Of a DNA stretch of 51,063 bases, positions 1 to 7,699 are shown one piece after another. Source of the stretch: a virus. The notes under the pieces are model-generated. The model was not told the DNA's origin and did not search any database. It saw only the letters and a program-made list of their open reading frames with translations. The DNA lies in the IMG/VR virus record IMGVR_UViG_3300048927_000759, positions 1 to 51,063 of that record. One strand, written 5' to 3'. Position 1 is the first letter of the stretch. Each line of letters starts with the position of its first letter. The position numbers and the translations under genes are program-made.

Positions 1-699
1 CTCGGTGATCTCTGGGGCTTCACAGGTCGTTTTCATCTTCAGCTATTCCATCCCGATGTTGTTAATGTCCCGGATTATGCGTGGTTTTGGGAAAAGAAGA
101 CGGGCGCCAGCGTGTTACGAAACCTCGGATCTCATCTTTTCAACGCACTCGTACATCTGTTTGGTCCAGTTGAATCCGTCGTCGCCGATCTGCGCCGCAT
201 ACTACCGAAATGGCAGCTGCACGATGGTACGACTCTTAATGTCGAAACGCACGATCATGCGTCCTTGTTGGTACGGCTTAAAAATGGTGTGACGGGCGTC
301 GTGGATTTGAGCTGGGCCGGCAGTGATGGCCAGGGCTTCCAAATATCAGCCCATGGATCGCGCGGACGCCTGGAAGTTACTTCAGAACATTTTCCGGGGC
401 CACTGGATACGACATTGCGCGGCTCACAATCGTCGTCATATGAAAATGCTCTGCCAGTAAAGTTGGAAACACCTGAGCGCTTGCGTTTTGCAGATGGTGT
501 TGCGATTAATGCTGATGCGGACGTAATGGCACCGGTATTTCCGATGGCGCGTTCGATGCAGGCGATGACCGGGGCGGTCCGGACGGGGGGGCAATCAAGC
601 GCACCGGATTTTGCGCAGGCGACGCATGTGCACGCCGTGATCGAGGCCGCGGAGCGCAGTATGGCGTCGGGTGCGTGGTGCGTTGTCGAAAATATATGA
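1..699 (+). CDS. Gfo/Idh/MocA-family oxidoreductase, C-terminal part (5' end outside window)
   Basis: The frame is open from base 1 to a TGA at 697-699, so the gene begins before the window. About 232 residues are visible. The segment TGASVLRNLGSHLFNAL resembles the GG-x-L-x-D-x-GSH-x-x-D signature at the start of the C-terminal substrate domain of Gfo/Idh/MocA dehydrogenases, followed by the usual beta-sheet region on the effect of a mutation-free sugar-binding face. These enzymes oxidise or reduce sugars and related polyols with NAD(P); the Rossmann domain would lie upstream of base 1. It is host chromosome, outside the prophage. Substrate cannot be inferred. Confidence 0.75.
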   Translation, partial: LGDLWGFTGRFHLQLFHPDVVNVPDYAWFWEKKTGASVLRNLGSHLFNALVHLFGPVESVVADLRRILPKWQLHDGTTLNVETHDHASLLVRLKNGVTGVVDLSWAGSDGQGFQISAHGSRGRLEVTSEHFPGPLDTTLRGSQSSSYENALPVKLETPERLRFADGVAINADADVMAPVFPMARSMQAMTGAVRTGGQSSAPDFAQATHVHAVIEAAERSMASGAWCVVENI

Positions 700-837
700 T
701 GACTGTACTCATATACGGTAAAAAAATATCGAAAATTTAAACACCAAACAAAGCATCCAAGTGAAATGCGCGGTGTTATTTCAATAGGCTGCTAAAGGTT
801 ATGGAATTCGCTACCGCATCTGGACGGCGGCGGAATC

Positions 838-1471
838 ATGATCGCTACCCCCTATTATTGGTGCTGCAACCGTGCCTGTCCTGCACATGGCAAATCGGTC
901 AAACGCGCCGAGATTGAGGATGCGTTTGCCGAGCTGTTGCGTAGACTGCAACCCAGCGCAGATTTACTGAAAGTGGCGCGCGCGATGTTCAAAACACTTT
1001 GGGACAATCGTTTGGCATCGCAAGAATCCCGCGTAAAAACATTGCGTGCGGACAAAGAAAAAGTCGAACAGCAAATCGAGCAATTTCTTGATCGGATTGC
1101 AGACACGACGACGCCCTTGATCGTTGCCGCGTACGAAAAGCATATCCTCGAATTGGAAGAACAAAAGATCGTTCTCACCGAAAAAATCGAAGCGAGCGGG
1201 GAAACTCGGAGGGGGTTTGATGAAACGCTTAGAACCGCGCTCAAATTTCTCGCAAACCCCTGGGTTTTATGGAATTCCGAGCGATTGGAAGACAAGCGAA
1301 TGGTGCTGAAATTGGCTTTTGCGGAGCGTCTGACCTATGTGCGAAATGAGGGGGTTTAGAACCGCTAATTTTGCTTTACCGTTCAAGGTGTTAGCAAACC
1401 TCGCGGGCTCTAATTTGGAGGCGGGGGGAGTTGAACCCGCAGGACTAACAGTAAATACGCTACTCCATTAG
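838..1471 (+). pseudogene. Serine recombinase, C-terminal remnant, frameshifted
   Basis: Residues PYYWCCNRACPAHGKSV match the second half of the recombinase zinc beta-ribbon, followed by a long coiled coil, as in large serine recombinases of integrative elements. The N-terminal catalytic domain and first Cys pair are missing. The frame stops at 1357-1359 just after YVRNEG, but removing one G from the GGGGG run near 1350 restores the usual family ending (NEGFRTANFALPFKVL) and carries the frame through the attL repeat to 1471. So the gene is both 5'-truncated and frameshifted. It is a relic of another mobile element that once lay against the ssrA 3' end. Confidence 0.7.
1416..1438. repeat. attL core (copy of tmRNA 3' end)
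   Basis: This 23-bp sequence (TGGAGGCGGGGGGAGTTGAA plus CCC) is identical to 48398..48420, where it is the T-arm and acceptor end of the tmRNA on the minus strand. Homology stops immediately on both sides. The base order leftward of the core is TAATT rather than a second TGG, so this left copy does not encode a CCA end. Confidence 0.9.
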
Positions 1472-1472
1472 A

Positions 1473-1508
1473 GATGTTGTCATTTAGCTGTCAATATAAC
1501 GTGACAAC
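1473..1508. promoter_or_regulatory. Left attP arm: putative integrase arm-type sites
   Basis: GATGTTGTCATT-TA-GCTGTCA at 1473-1493 matches 48294-48314 at 19 of 21 bases (only the central two differ). It contains two direct copies of the motif G(T/C)TGTCA, and an inverted copy GTGACAAC follows at 1501-1508. Repeated short sites on both phage arms next to the att core are typical of tyrosine-integrase arm sites. Binding is inferred. Confidence 0.6.
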
Positions 1509-1513
1509 GATAA

Positions 1514-1714
1514 TCACCAGGCGCTCTCGATCAGATCGTATGCATTCTGATAGCGGCGGATCGCGTTGCTGATGGATTGCGGCGAGGCATCAACGAGCGC
1601 GGCAGCGTGGATGCCGGGATGACCTCCCACAAGCACCAGCCGGGCGCCTTCCTCGGCAGGCCCGCCGCGCGAGCGCAGCAGTTTGGCGATTGCGTCAAAT
1701 TGGGCTGGGGTCAT
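1514..1714 (-). CDS. KorA/TrfB-like transcriptional regulator
   Basis: The 66-residue protein starts MTPAQFDAIAKLLRSRGGPA and continues with ARLVLV and SPQSISNAIRR, the pattern of the TrfB/KorA helix-turn-helix domain known from IncP plasmids, where KorA represses plasmid operons. It is the last gene of the leftward operon, overlapping the previous gene by ATGA, and lies directly beside the left attP arm. By family it should bind an operator as a dimer; target unknown. It may shut down part of the operon or the attachment region. Confidence 0.75.
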   Translation of the reverse strand: MTPAQFDAIAKLLRSRGGPAEEGARLVLVGGHPGIHAAALVDASPQSISNAIRRYQNAYDLIESAW

Positions 1715-1902
1715 TTCGGCCTCGGCTTGTTCTGCTCGCGCCCGGCGGCAAAGCCCAGCAAAAATGCCTCGATCAGCCGGTTGCGCAGACCGTCGCCGCC
1801 GGGTCGCAATGGAGCCTCGTGCAGCACGCTATGGTCCTGCATCGCGGATTCGGCAGCCTGACGCGCTTGTGCGCGCCAGTTTCTGTTCGGGTGGTTGGTC
1901 AT
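1711..1902 (-). CDS. Small hypothetical protein
   Basis: A 63-residue, Arg/Ala-rich, probably helical protein of no family I recognise. It overlaps both neighbours by ATGA (1711-1714 and 1899-1902), which supports translation coupling in the leftward operon. No signal peptide, membrane segment or metal motif is visible. Confidence 0.6.
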   Translation of the reverse strand: MTNHPNRNWRAQARQAAESAMQDHSVLHEAPLRPGGDGLRNRLIEAFLLGFAAGREQNKPRPK

Positions 1903-2084
1903 TGCGCGATACCGGTGTTGCCGTACCAGACGACCTTGGACTCGGGCCAGCCGACCAACTTCTCGGGATCACCCTCGCCAGCCAGATCGTAATACGCGCG
2001 AAAGTCATCGACAGAATCAAAGCCGTTAACAACATTGCGCGACAGGACGCCCCTTTCGGATTTTGTGTAGACCACTATTTGCAT
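1899..2084 (-). CDS. Small hypothetical protein
   Basis: 61 residues, beginning MQIVVYTKSERG and ending VVWYGNTGIAQ; acidic and possibly alpha/beta. No family recognised. It lies after a stable hairpin (2102-2119) and is coupled by ATGA to the next gene. Confidence 0.6.
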   Translation of the reverse strand: MQIVVYTKSERGVLSRNVVNGFDSVDDFRAYYDLAGEGDPEKLVGWPESKVVWYGNTGIAQ

Positions 2085-2101
2085 TTTGCATTTCCTGAGA
2101 T

Positions 2102-2119
2102 GCCCCGCCGAAGCGGGGC
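2102..2119 (-). terminator. GC hairpin with UUCG loop
   Basis: On the minus-strand RNA GCCCCGC-UUCG-GCGGGGC forms a perfect 7-bp stem with a UUCG tetraloop between two genes of the leftward operon. No U-tract follows, so it may be a partial terminator or an mRNA-stability/processing element rather than a strong intrinsic terminator. Confidence 0.5.
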
Positions 2120-2126
2120 GCCTGGG

Positions 2127-2324
2127 TTAAACGCCGGTTTTGTAGCTGGGGCGGTTGATGTATTCGATTGCGGATGCGGTGGTTTTCGGGCTTTCCATCG
2201 TTTGCGATTTTTCGCCGTTGATGCCGGTCCAGCTGTCGCCGCCGTTGTAGATCATTTTTTTGCCTGCGGCAGGGTCCAGACCGAAACATTCGCCGTAGTT
2301 TTTGCCAATTTCGAGGGTTTTCAT
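2127..2324 (-). CDS. Small hypothetical protein
   Basis: 65 residues from an ATG at 2324, chosen because GAGAGAAG lies just upstream; a longer reading to 2396 has no comparable ribosome site. The protein begins MKTLEIGKNYGECFGLDP. No family recognised. It sits directly downstream of the integrase gene. Confidence 0.6.
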   Translation of the reverse strand: MKTLEIGKNYGECFGLDPAAGKKMIYNGGDSWTGINGEKSQTMESPKTTASAIEYINRPSYKTGV

Positions 2325-2423
2325 TTCGCTTCTCTCTGCCCCTCGATCCGGGAGGCGCCGGTTGCAGCAATCTTGCTGCATGTGGTCAGTATACACGTCT
2401 AAGCGTGGATTTCAAGCATAAAA

Positions 2424-3584
2424 CTACCGTTCGTCGGGGTCTTTGGCTTGAGCAAAAGCCGCTTCCGCCTTGACTCCCGACTCGGAGTCTTCAGAGGGCA
2501 TCCACCGCCCGTAGATCGTGCGGATCATGCCCCAGTCCCTGTGCCCCATCTGCTGGGCCACCCACATTGGATGTTCGCCGGCGGACAGCATCATAGATGC
2601 ATAGGTATGGCGCGTCTGATACGGCCGCCGATAGCGCACGGCAGCGCGCTTCAGTGCTGGCGTCCATAGTGTCTTCCGGATGGCCTGGTCGCCCGTCCAG
2701 CGTTCGCCAGTGCGCGGATTCTGGAAAATTTCCTTCGCTTCCAGTGTGAATTGCTTTTGCGCTTCCAGTGCCTCTCTGGCTGGACGCAACAACTTCACGC
2801 TGCGGGTGCCTGCCGCCGTTTTCGTGGTTTCTGGTTCGGCGGCCGCCTGTGTCATGGCTCGGCTGATCCGGATTTCGCCACGAGACCAGTCGATATCATT
2901 CCAATCGACGGCGACCAGCTCGGATGTTCGCAAGCCAGTCCAGAACGCGAATTGAATCAGGTTTCGTGCCTGGCCAGTGAGCGCCGATAATATCGCGGCC
3001 TGCTCGTCGGCGGAAAATGGGTCGACGTCATCGACTTTGCCAACCGTCTCTCGCCTCTGATAGGTCCATCCTGCCATCGGGTTGGCCGGAATGATCTCTT
3101 CGTCCACCGCGTCATTGAGCGCAGATCGCAAGCAGCTTTGAATATTGCGCAGGGTTTTATTCGATACGTCGAGTTCATCGAACCAGTCGCGAAAATCTCG
3201 GCGGATCAGTTGCGCCAGCAGCCGGCCTTTGAATCGCGGGATTATCCGGTGATTCACTATTTTCTCGTAGCCCTGATATGTGCTGGCTTTGAGGTGCTTC
3301 TTCTTGCGGGGAAGCCACCAATCGAGAAATCCGGTGAGGGTGTCCTGGCGCATAAGGGGTGCGAACTGAGCTGCGCGCGGTGAATCGGGAAATGTTACCG
3401 CGTAATCGAATGTGCCTTTCTCAATCGCGTCGAGAATTGCTGCACGGTGCTGCTCAGCACGTTTCAGGTTAGCGGGCGTGGGCTTGAGCTGGATGCGTTC
3501 GCGGCAACGCGTGCCGCGGTATTGGAACGTGATCTCGATGCTGCTTGCAGAGGCTGCTTTGGCGCCGCGCCCATCTCTACCCAT
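2424..3584 (-). CDS. int: Phage integrase, tyrosine recombinase
   Basis: 386 residues. Residues ~15-65 look like the short N-terminal arm-DNA-binding domain (DUF3596 type), ~80-180 the SAM-like core-binding domain, and ~185-365 the catalytic domain. Catalytic residues visible: R219 (GLRTSEL), K255, R325 (PYQTRHTYAS, with Tyr in place of the first His of HxxR, common in this subgroup), H348 (MGHRD) and nucleophile Y358 (TIYGRW). It should recombine attP with the ssrA attB. It overlaps the excisionase gene by about 120 bp and lies 1 kb from attL, as expected. Confidence 0.95.
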   Translation of the reverse strand: MGRDGRGAKAASASSIEITFQYRGTRCRERIQLKPTPANLKRAEQHRAAILDAIEKGTFDYAVTFPDSPRAAQFAPLMRQDTLTGFLDWWLPRKKKHLKASTYQGYEKIVNHRIIPRFKGRLLAQLIRRDFRDWFDELDVSNKTLRNIQSCLRSALNDAVDEEIIPANPMAGWTYQRRETVGKVDDVDPFSADEQAAILSALTGQARNLIQFAFWTGLRTSELVAVDWNDIDWSRGEIRISRAMTQAAAEPETTKTAAGTRSVKLLRPAREALEAQKQFTLEAKEIFQNPRTGERWTGDQAIRKTLWTPALKRAAVRYRRPYQTRHTYASMMLSAGEHPMWVAQQMGHRDWGMIRTIYGRWMPSEDSESGVKAEAAFAQAKDPDER

Positions 3585-3748
3585 TGCTCATAACCTTCAA
3601 CATCGATCAGCACGCGCCCATCCGGTGCCCGCTTCCAGACAAAATCTTCAGGCCAAACCCGGTCACGGATTTTGGATTCGATCGCCGCTTTCGTATAGCC
3701 GGAGAATTCCGAGAATTTTTTAATGGTGACGTAGCGGGCGGCAGTCAT
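3464..3748 (-). CDS. Excisionase-like DNA-binding protein
   Basis: 94 residues; the first ~58 (YVTIKKFSEFSGYTKAAI, then RVWPEDFVWKRAPDGRVLI) match the winged-helix/MerR-like fold of phage excisionases, which bend attachment-site DNA and direct integrase to excision. It immediately precedes and overlaps int, the classic xis-int order. The Ala/Ser-rich C-terminal tail lies in the overlap and has little recognisable structure. Confidence 0.75.
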   Translation of the reverse strand: MTAARYVTIKKFSEFSGYTKAAIESKIRDRVWPEDFVWKRAPDGRVLIDVEGYEQWVEMGAAPKQPLQAASRSRSNTAARVAANASSSSPRPLT

Positions 3749-4194
3749 TTCCCACTCTCCCGCGCTGCTATGGCTGCGTCGATGGTTGCGCCAAGGTCTG
3801 CACTAATTCGCAGAGACTTCGGGGCAATAAAAATAAGTGCTATGCCTTCATCGAGATCTAGTTCTTTTTCGGGGTAGAAGTGACAAGCTGCATACCATTG
3901 TTCGAGCTTTCGCCACCGCTCCTGATCCCTCCTTGCCGCTGCGAGCTGCTGTTCCAATTCCACCGTGCGGCCATAGCCATCCGGCAAAACGATGGTGCCG
4001 CGCAGAATGTTGGCGAGCACGGCTGCCGGGTTGCGCAGCTTCTCAGCCGTATTGGCGAGCTGCTGTTCGAGTTCGGCGATGCGCTGGTTCTGCTCGTCTA
4101 CCAGATTGCCAAGCAGCACTTTTTCGATCTGCGAGAGAGCATCATCTGGCTGTTCATGGCAGATTTCCGCTATCTGATTCAATGGGTCGCTCAT
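3745..4194 (-). CDS. Hypothetical phage protein with coiled coil
   Basis: 149 residues, acidic, with two heptad-rich stretches (around residues 25-55 and 75-95) that predict a coiled coil. No catalytic motif seen. ATGA overlap with the excisionase gene shows co-translation. Function unknown. Confidence 0.65.
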   Translation of the reverse strand: MSDPLNQIAEICHEQPDDALSQIEKVLLGNLVDEQNQRIAELEQQLANTAEKLRNPAAVLANILRGTIVLPDGYGRTVELEQQLAAARRDQERWRKLEQWYAACHFYPEKELDLDEGIALIFIAPKSLRISADLGATIDAAIAARESGK

Positions 4195-4232
4195 CCCTTC
4201 ACCTCGTCTGCTGGGGGCTTGATGCTGCGCGC

Positions 4233-4550
4233 TCAGTGCTCATCGGTGCGGGCCTCCTGGTGACGCTTAAACACGACGCTGCATTCATCGTTGCGTTTCA
4301 GCTCGCGCCCATCAATGGCGCTGATCACCGTGTAGCCCATGCAGCGATGGTTATGGCGCGTGAAATCTGTCTCCGGCCTCTGGCATTGCGGGCGCCAGTC
4401 GCAGGCGCGGCAGATGTTGCCGAGCGACTGGGTTGCCACTGTCGATTTCAGGACCGCGTAATAGCCTACTGGCGCCTCGGTCGGGTCGAGCAGGCCGGGC
4501 ATCTTGCGCAGCAGATCCAACTGCTGAGGATTGCTCGGTACTTCACCCAT
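4233..4550 (-). CDS. Hypothetical phage protein, Cys/His cluster
   Basis: 105 residues. The middle (CRACDWRPQCQRP followed by HNHRC) has four Cys and two His in about 30 residues, which could bind a metal. No known family recognised. It overlaps the start of its upstream neighbour by 8 bp, within the leftward operon. Confidence 0.6.
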   Translation of the reverse strand: MGEVPSNPQQLDLLRKMPGLLDPTEAPVGYYAVLKSTVATQSLGNICRACDWRPQCQRPETDFTRHNHRCMGYTVISAIDGRELKRNDECSVVFKRHQEARTDEH

Positions 4551-5064
4551 TCCAATCCACCTTTGCGCTGAGAATGGCGCGCAGTCGTTGCATTGATTTC
4601 TTGGCCAGCTCAGTATCGCCTTCGCTCTGCGTGGTTATGTCGGCGAATTCGAGAAGATGCAGCAGGTCTGCTACCTCTGCCTGAAATACAACGTCGCCAA
4701 CTGTCTTCGGTACGATGCTCACCGCATCGCCCTGAGCGGGTCCATCCATAAACTTAAGTGCCCGCAATGTGTGCGCCTTGGAGTCATACCATGGCGGAAC
4801 CACAGGGAGAACCTCAATACCGTTTTCAGTTTCGATTTCCAAGTAATCAGGCGCACCATCCCACGGAACCGGCTCATCGCTGCTGGCGGGCTGGGCGGCA
4901 TCCCACGCAGCTTCAAACCCAGCTTCGTAAATCCGTTCGCGCTCTATGGTGCGAGTAATTTGAGGGCGCAGCTCGAAGTATTTATCTATCGATTTGTTGC
5001 GGGCCGATTCCATAAGTGCGCGAGCCATTTCATAACCGCCTGCTGCCTGATTGGGATCAGTCAT
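4543..5064 (-). CDS. Hypothetical phage protein
   Basis: 173 residues, acidic, mainly helical by composition, with Trp/Pro-rich centre (PVVPPWYDSKAHTLRALKF). It resembles the composite hypothetical proteins common in early regions of proteobacterial phages, but no defined domain is recognised. Context is the leftward operon only. Confidence 0.65.
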   Translation of the reverse strand: MTDPNQAAGGYEMARALMESARNKSIDKYFELRPQITRTIERERIYEAGFEAAWDAAQPASSDEPVPWDGAPDYLEIETENGIEVLPVVPPWYDSKAHTLRALKFMDGPAQGDAVSIVPKTVGDVVFQAEVADLLHLLEFADITTQSEGDTELAKKSMQRLRAILSAKVDWNG

Positions 5065-5067
5065 TGG

Positions 5068-5187
5068 TCAGTCCTCGTCAATCCAGATACGCCCGCAAAC
5101 ATTGCATTCACACTGCCATGCGCCGTGGCCAATAGCAGTGATGCGATAACTACGATGGAACAACCAACATTTAATCCTGTGCCACAT
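5068..5187 (-). CDS. Very small Cys-containing protein
   Basis: A 39-residue protein starting MWHRIKCWLFHRSYRI, with CECNVC near the end. AAGGGGG lies 7 bases upstream of the ATG at 5187, and the gene overlaps the upstream neighbour by 17 bp. The basic start and C-x-C-x-x-C end resemble small prophage zinc-ribbon-like proteins of the DUF1660 kind, but the match is weak. Confidence 0.5.
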   Translation of the reverse strand: MWHRIKCWLFHRSYRITAIGHGAWQCECNVCGRIWIDED

Positions 5188-5953
5188 CGCTGCCCCCTTG
5201 ATCGCGGGGCGGGGTTTTGAATGGCGCTCCGCAGTTGTAACAGACATCGCCAATCTTCGGGACGATCGACCGACAGCTTTGACACAGCACAGACCCTACC
5301 TCGAACGTGTTTTCCGGTATGGGGCGCGTGTTGATTGCCCCGGCCTCGCTAGTGGGGCGGGCGGCGGCTTGGAGATATTCGTCGATCATTTCGAGCGCTT
5401 CATTCACCAAATACGGGACGGCCCTTTCATGCGCCATCGTGGCGGCAGATACTTTGCCGCGAATTGCAAACAGCGCATCATCCGGCACCCCTGCCGATGT
5501 GGGGGCGGGCTTGTCTCGATATACGCTCCCGATTGCATCAGCAGCCAGATAAGCAAGCGTGCCAGCGTTATCCGGTCTGACTGCTGCTTCAGCCCAGCTT
5601 TTTACAATTGCGTGCACAACTGCATCCGCGTCCAGCCCCTCCCCGCGCACAGCAGCGGGCGGCGGGGCGGCGTTATAAGCGACACGCCAAATTTGAGCTG
5701 GCGCAACTACGCCGCTCGTGTCACGCATGTATTCATATTCGCGATCCATTTCTACGCGCATTTCTTTGGTCGGCTCGTACGGCACCAGCTTCCACCCATC
5801 CGGCAACGCCCGCGCTGCTTGCAAGCATTCATTGCTCTGCTGAATTTCAACTGGCCAGCGATTGGCTATAGCCAGTGCGAACAGTTGCGCCGGGCTATCC
5901 CAAAATATCTCGCTGCCTTGATCGTCTATTTGTGCAGTGATCGTCGCCATCAT
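5171..5953 (-). CDS. Hypothetical phage protein with C-terminal zinc ribbon
   Basis: 260 residues. A LPDGWKLVPYEPTKEM motif (residues ~50-66), widespread in phage hypothetical proteins, is followed by helical segments and a C-terminal CQSC...CYNC zinc-ribbon motif (residues ~222-241). Start and the RT stop overlap as TAATG at 5951-5955, so it is translationally coupled to the reverse transcriptase. Role unknown. Confidence 0.7.
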   Translation of the reverse strand: MMATITAQIDDQGSEIFWDSPAQLFALAIANRWPVEIQQSNECLQAARALPDGWKLVPYEPTKEMRVEMDREYEYMRDTSGVVAPAQIWRVAYNAAPPPAAVRGEGLDADAVVHAIVKSWAEAAVRPDNAGTLAYLAADAIGSVYRDKPAPTSAGVPDDALFAIRGKVSAATMAHERAVPYLVNEALEMIDEYLQAAARPTSEAGAINTRPIPENTFEVGSVLCQSCRSIVPKIGDVCYNCGAPFKTPPRDQGGSDVAQD

Positions 5954-7083
5954 TAAGCGCCTCGATAGATTTTTGTTAAGCCAATATTTACGGCTCGACC
6001 TCGCCGCAACACGATTTTCGCCAGATGTTCGCGATCGCTGCGGCTATGGCTTGCTTGTCCTAGCAAGCCGAAATAGCTGTTGGCGGTTTCGCGCATATCC
6101 TGCATCGGTACTGCGGCCGTGCGGCGCAGCGCTTGCTCGACGGTGCGGCGGCGTGTGATTCGGCGCCATGGTTTGATGATCTGTCCGACAAAATCGGCGC
6201 CGCGTGCGACTGGCTGCAGAATGGTTTTGCGTGGATTGAGCTGGGCGTGAAGCTGTTCGCGTAGCAACGTATCAATGCGTTCGCGAGCATTATTCAGCCA
6301 TTGGGGTGATTCGTGCAGCAGCAAAAAATCATCGACGTAGCGGATGTAATGTCGGCAACGCAGGCGATGTTTTACGAACTGGTCGAGCACGTCGAGATAG
6401 ACATTCGCAAAAAACTGGCTGCTGAGGTTGCCGATGGGTAGGCCGCAATGCGCCGGCTGGTTGGTCAACTGTTTATGTGCTGGCACCAGGCGCAACTGGT
6501 CTGGGCCGCCGCGCAGCTCGAAATCCTGTCGCGGGTCGTGCCATAACACCAAATCGGTCAGTGCCAGCCACCAAGTCTCAGTCACGCGCTTTGCCAGCAG
6601 CTCGCGCAGCACATGTTTGTCGATACTGACAAAAAAATTGGCGAGGTCGCATTTCAGGTAATAAATCGGCCGCGACCAGTTCTGGCTGGCGCTGCGAATT
6701 TTATTCTCCAGTCGTTTAGCTGCGTACAGAGTGCCTCGGCCGGGAATGCAGGCACAGCTGTCGGCGATGAATGACGCGTAGAAGCGCGGGGCAATTTTGT
6801 TGTACAGCAAGTGATGCACGATGCGATCGCGAAAATCTGCCGCCCACACCTCGCGCGGTTTTGGGCGCGTGACGACGAAGCAGATCGAGCGGCCGGGTTT
6901 GTAGCTGCCGTCGAGTAGCTCTTCGTAAAGTTCGTATAGGTTGCGCCCCATGTGTTGCTCGAAGGCGAGCGCGCTGGCGCTGTTGCGTTTGCTCTGCCGG
7001 CAATTGAAATAGGCTTGCAACAGATCGGAGAATAAAAAATCAGCATGGTTTGCAAGGGTAAAATCTGCGGACTGCGCGCGCAC
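5953..7083 (-). CDS. DGR reverse transcriptase
   Basis: About 376 residues from a GTG at 7083 that lies inside the template repeat; AAGGA is about 11 bases upstream. An in-frame ATG at 7122 is also inside the repeat, so the exact start is uncertain. Motifs: KCDLANFFVSID with catalytic D146, GLPIGNLSSQFFANVYLD (residues ~214-231) and YVDD at 249-252. The IGNLSSQ form, in place of the QGxxxSP of group II intron and retroviral enzymes, is diagnostic for diversity-generating retroelements. It should copy TR RNA into adenine-mutagenised cDNA. No maturase or endonuclease domain is present. Confidence 0.95.
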   Translation of the reverse strand: MRAQSADFTLANHADFLFSDLLQAYFNCRQSKRNSASALAFEQHMGRNLYELYEELLDGSYKPGRSICFVVTRPKPREVWAADFRDRIVHHLLYNKIAPRFYASFIADSCACIPGRGTLYAAKRLENKIRSASQNWSRPIYYLKCDLANFFVSIDKHVLRELLAKRVTETWWLALTDLVLWHDPRQDFELRGGPDQLRLVPAHKQLTNQPAHCGLPIGNLSSQFFANVYLDVLDQFVKHRLRCRHYIRYVDDFLLLHESPQWLNNARERIDTLLREQLHAQLNPRKTILQPVARGADFVGQIIKPWRRITRRRTVEQALRRTAAVPMQDMRETANSYFGLLGQASHSRSDREHLAKIVLRRGRAVNIGLTKIYRGA

Positions 7084-7164
7084 GAAGCTTGTTGTCCTTG
7101 TCGTTGTTGTTCTGGTTGCCATCGTCGAAGTTCTGATACCAGGCGTTGTTCGCTGAGTACTGCG
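7062..7164 (-). repeat. DGR template repeat (TR), 103 bp
   Basis: Read on the minus strand this encodes, in the target-gene frame, QYSANNAWYQNF then DDGNQNNNDKDNKLRARAV. It contains eight AAC codons, the hallmark of an adenine-rich template. It aligns without gaps to three variable repeats of the same length. The GC-rich 3' part (CTTCGTGCGCGCGCAGTCCG) is identical in all four copies. It lies between avd and the RT, overlapping the RT start, and is not followed by the hairpin that follows each variable repeat. Confidence 0.96.
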
Positions 7165-7320
7165 CAATGCCGTGCTGTTCACGTCGCCCTGCCGAAGGCT
7201 TGCGCCGATCAGCGGGGTAACTGCGCTAGACCTGCAAGGCCTGTTGCCTGCGGTTTCCGTGATGCGCTTGACCGTCGCCGGATGGACGAGGGGCACGACC
7301 AGATTTAAAATCGCACGGGC

Positions 7321-7340
7321 ATGAGCGCCGTGACGCTCAT
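7321..7340 (-). other. Hairpin at the avd 3' end / start of TR leader RNA
   Basis: ATGAGCG-TCACGG-CGCTCAT on the minus strand is a perfect 7-bp stem with 6-base loop. It overlaps the avd stop codon and begins the 172-bp non-coding leader (7165-7336) that precedes TR. Upstream RNA beside avd is known to be part of the functional template RNA in studied DGRs; a structural role here is inferred. Confidence 0.5.
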
Positions 7341-7699
7341 ACGACAGGCGCGGATGCACTTTTACTACTCCTTTTCCAGCCGTTGGCCTGCTTGCCGATC
7401 GATGCGGTGAGTTGGATCGCTGAGGCATGCTGATTGACGCCAATGAAGCCTTTGTCTTTCAGTATGCGCATCAGAAAATCGATCGTCTCGGCGCGCTCGA
7501 TGATCTCCATCAGATGTGAAGACTTGTCGCGCGCCGCGTTCGCTCGGGCAATCAGGACCAATAGCTGGCAGCACTCATCACTGATGCGCGATCCGAGGCT
7601 CTGTTTGATGTCGCGGCGAATATTCTTCGTCACGTCAATGGCGAGGCTCAGAAGGTCGTAAGCGACCTTGAATATCGGCAATTGGTGATGGGTAGCCAT
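7337..7699 (-). CDS. avd: DGR accessory variability determinant
   Basis: 120 residues, mostly helical, basic C-terminus; size, charge and the pattern LPIFKVAYDLL near the N-terminus and IGVNQHASAIQLTASIGKQ near the C-terminus fit the Avd four-helix-bundle family (related to 23S rRNA intervening-sequence proteins). Avd forms a pentamer that binds the RT and template RNA and is required for mutagenic homing. It lies between the VR1 target and TR, the usual position. Confidence 0.9.
   Translation of the reverse strand: MATHHQLPIFKVAYDLLSLAIDVTKNIRRDIKQSLGSRISDECCQLLVLIARANAARDKSSHLMEIIERAETIDFLMRILKDKGFIGVNQHASAIQLTASIGKQANGWKRSSKSASAPVV

Noticed and set aside
701-720. LexA-box-like CTGT-N8-ACGG
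   Set aside because: One mismatch in a conserved half-site and only a decayed recombinase fragment downstream; too weak to call.
1419-1470. Possible tRNA gene at the left end
   Set aside because: Only the T-arm/acceptor-like 3' segment is present; it is the att copy of ssrA, with no anticodon or D arm.
1683-2402. Long rightward open frame
   Set aside because: Antisense to three coupled small leftward genes that fit the operon; no family similarity.
3837-4571. Rightward 244-codon frame
   Set aside because: Antisense shadow of leftward genes with better starts and couplings.
5198-5956. Rightward 252-codon frame
   Set aside because: Mirror of the zinc-ribbon gene on the other strand; no ribosome site or recognisable domain.
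5953-7083. Retron or group II intron as the source of the RT
   Set aside because: No maturase/endonuclease domain, no msr-msd structure, and the TR/VR pattern with Avd is specific to DGRs.
7084-7443. In-frame N-terminal extension of the RT
   Set aside because: The frame is open to 7443, but this part crosses TR and the avd-TR leader, is low-complexity (Thr/Arg runs) and has no RT-family similarity.
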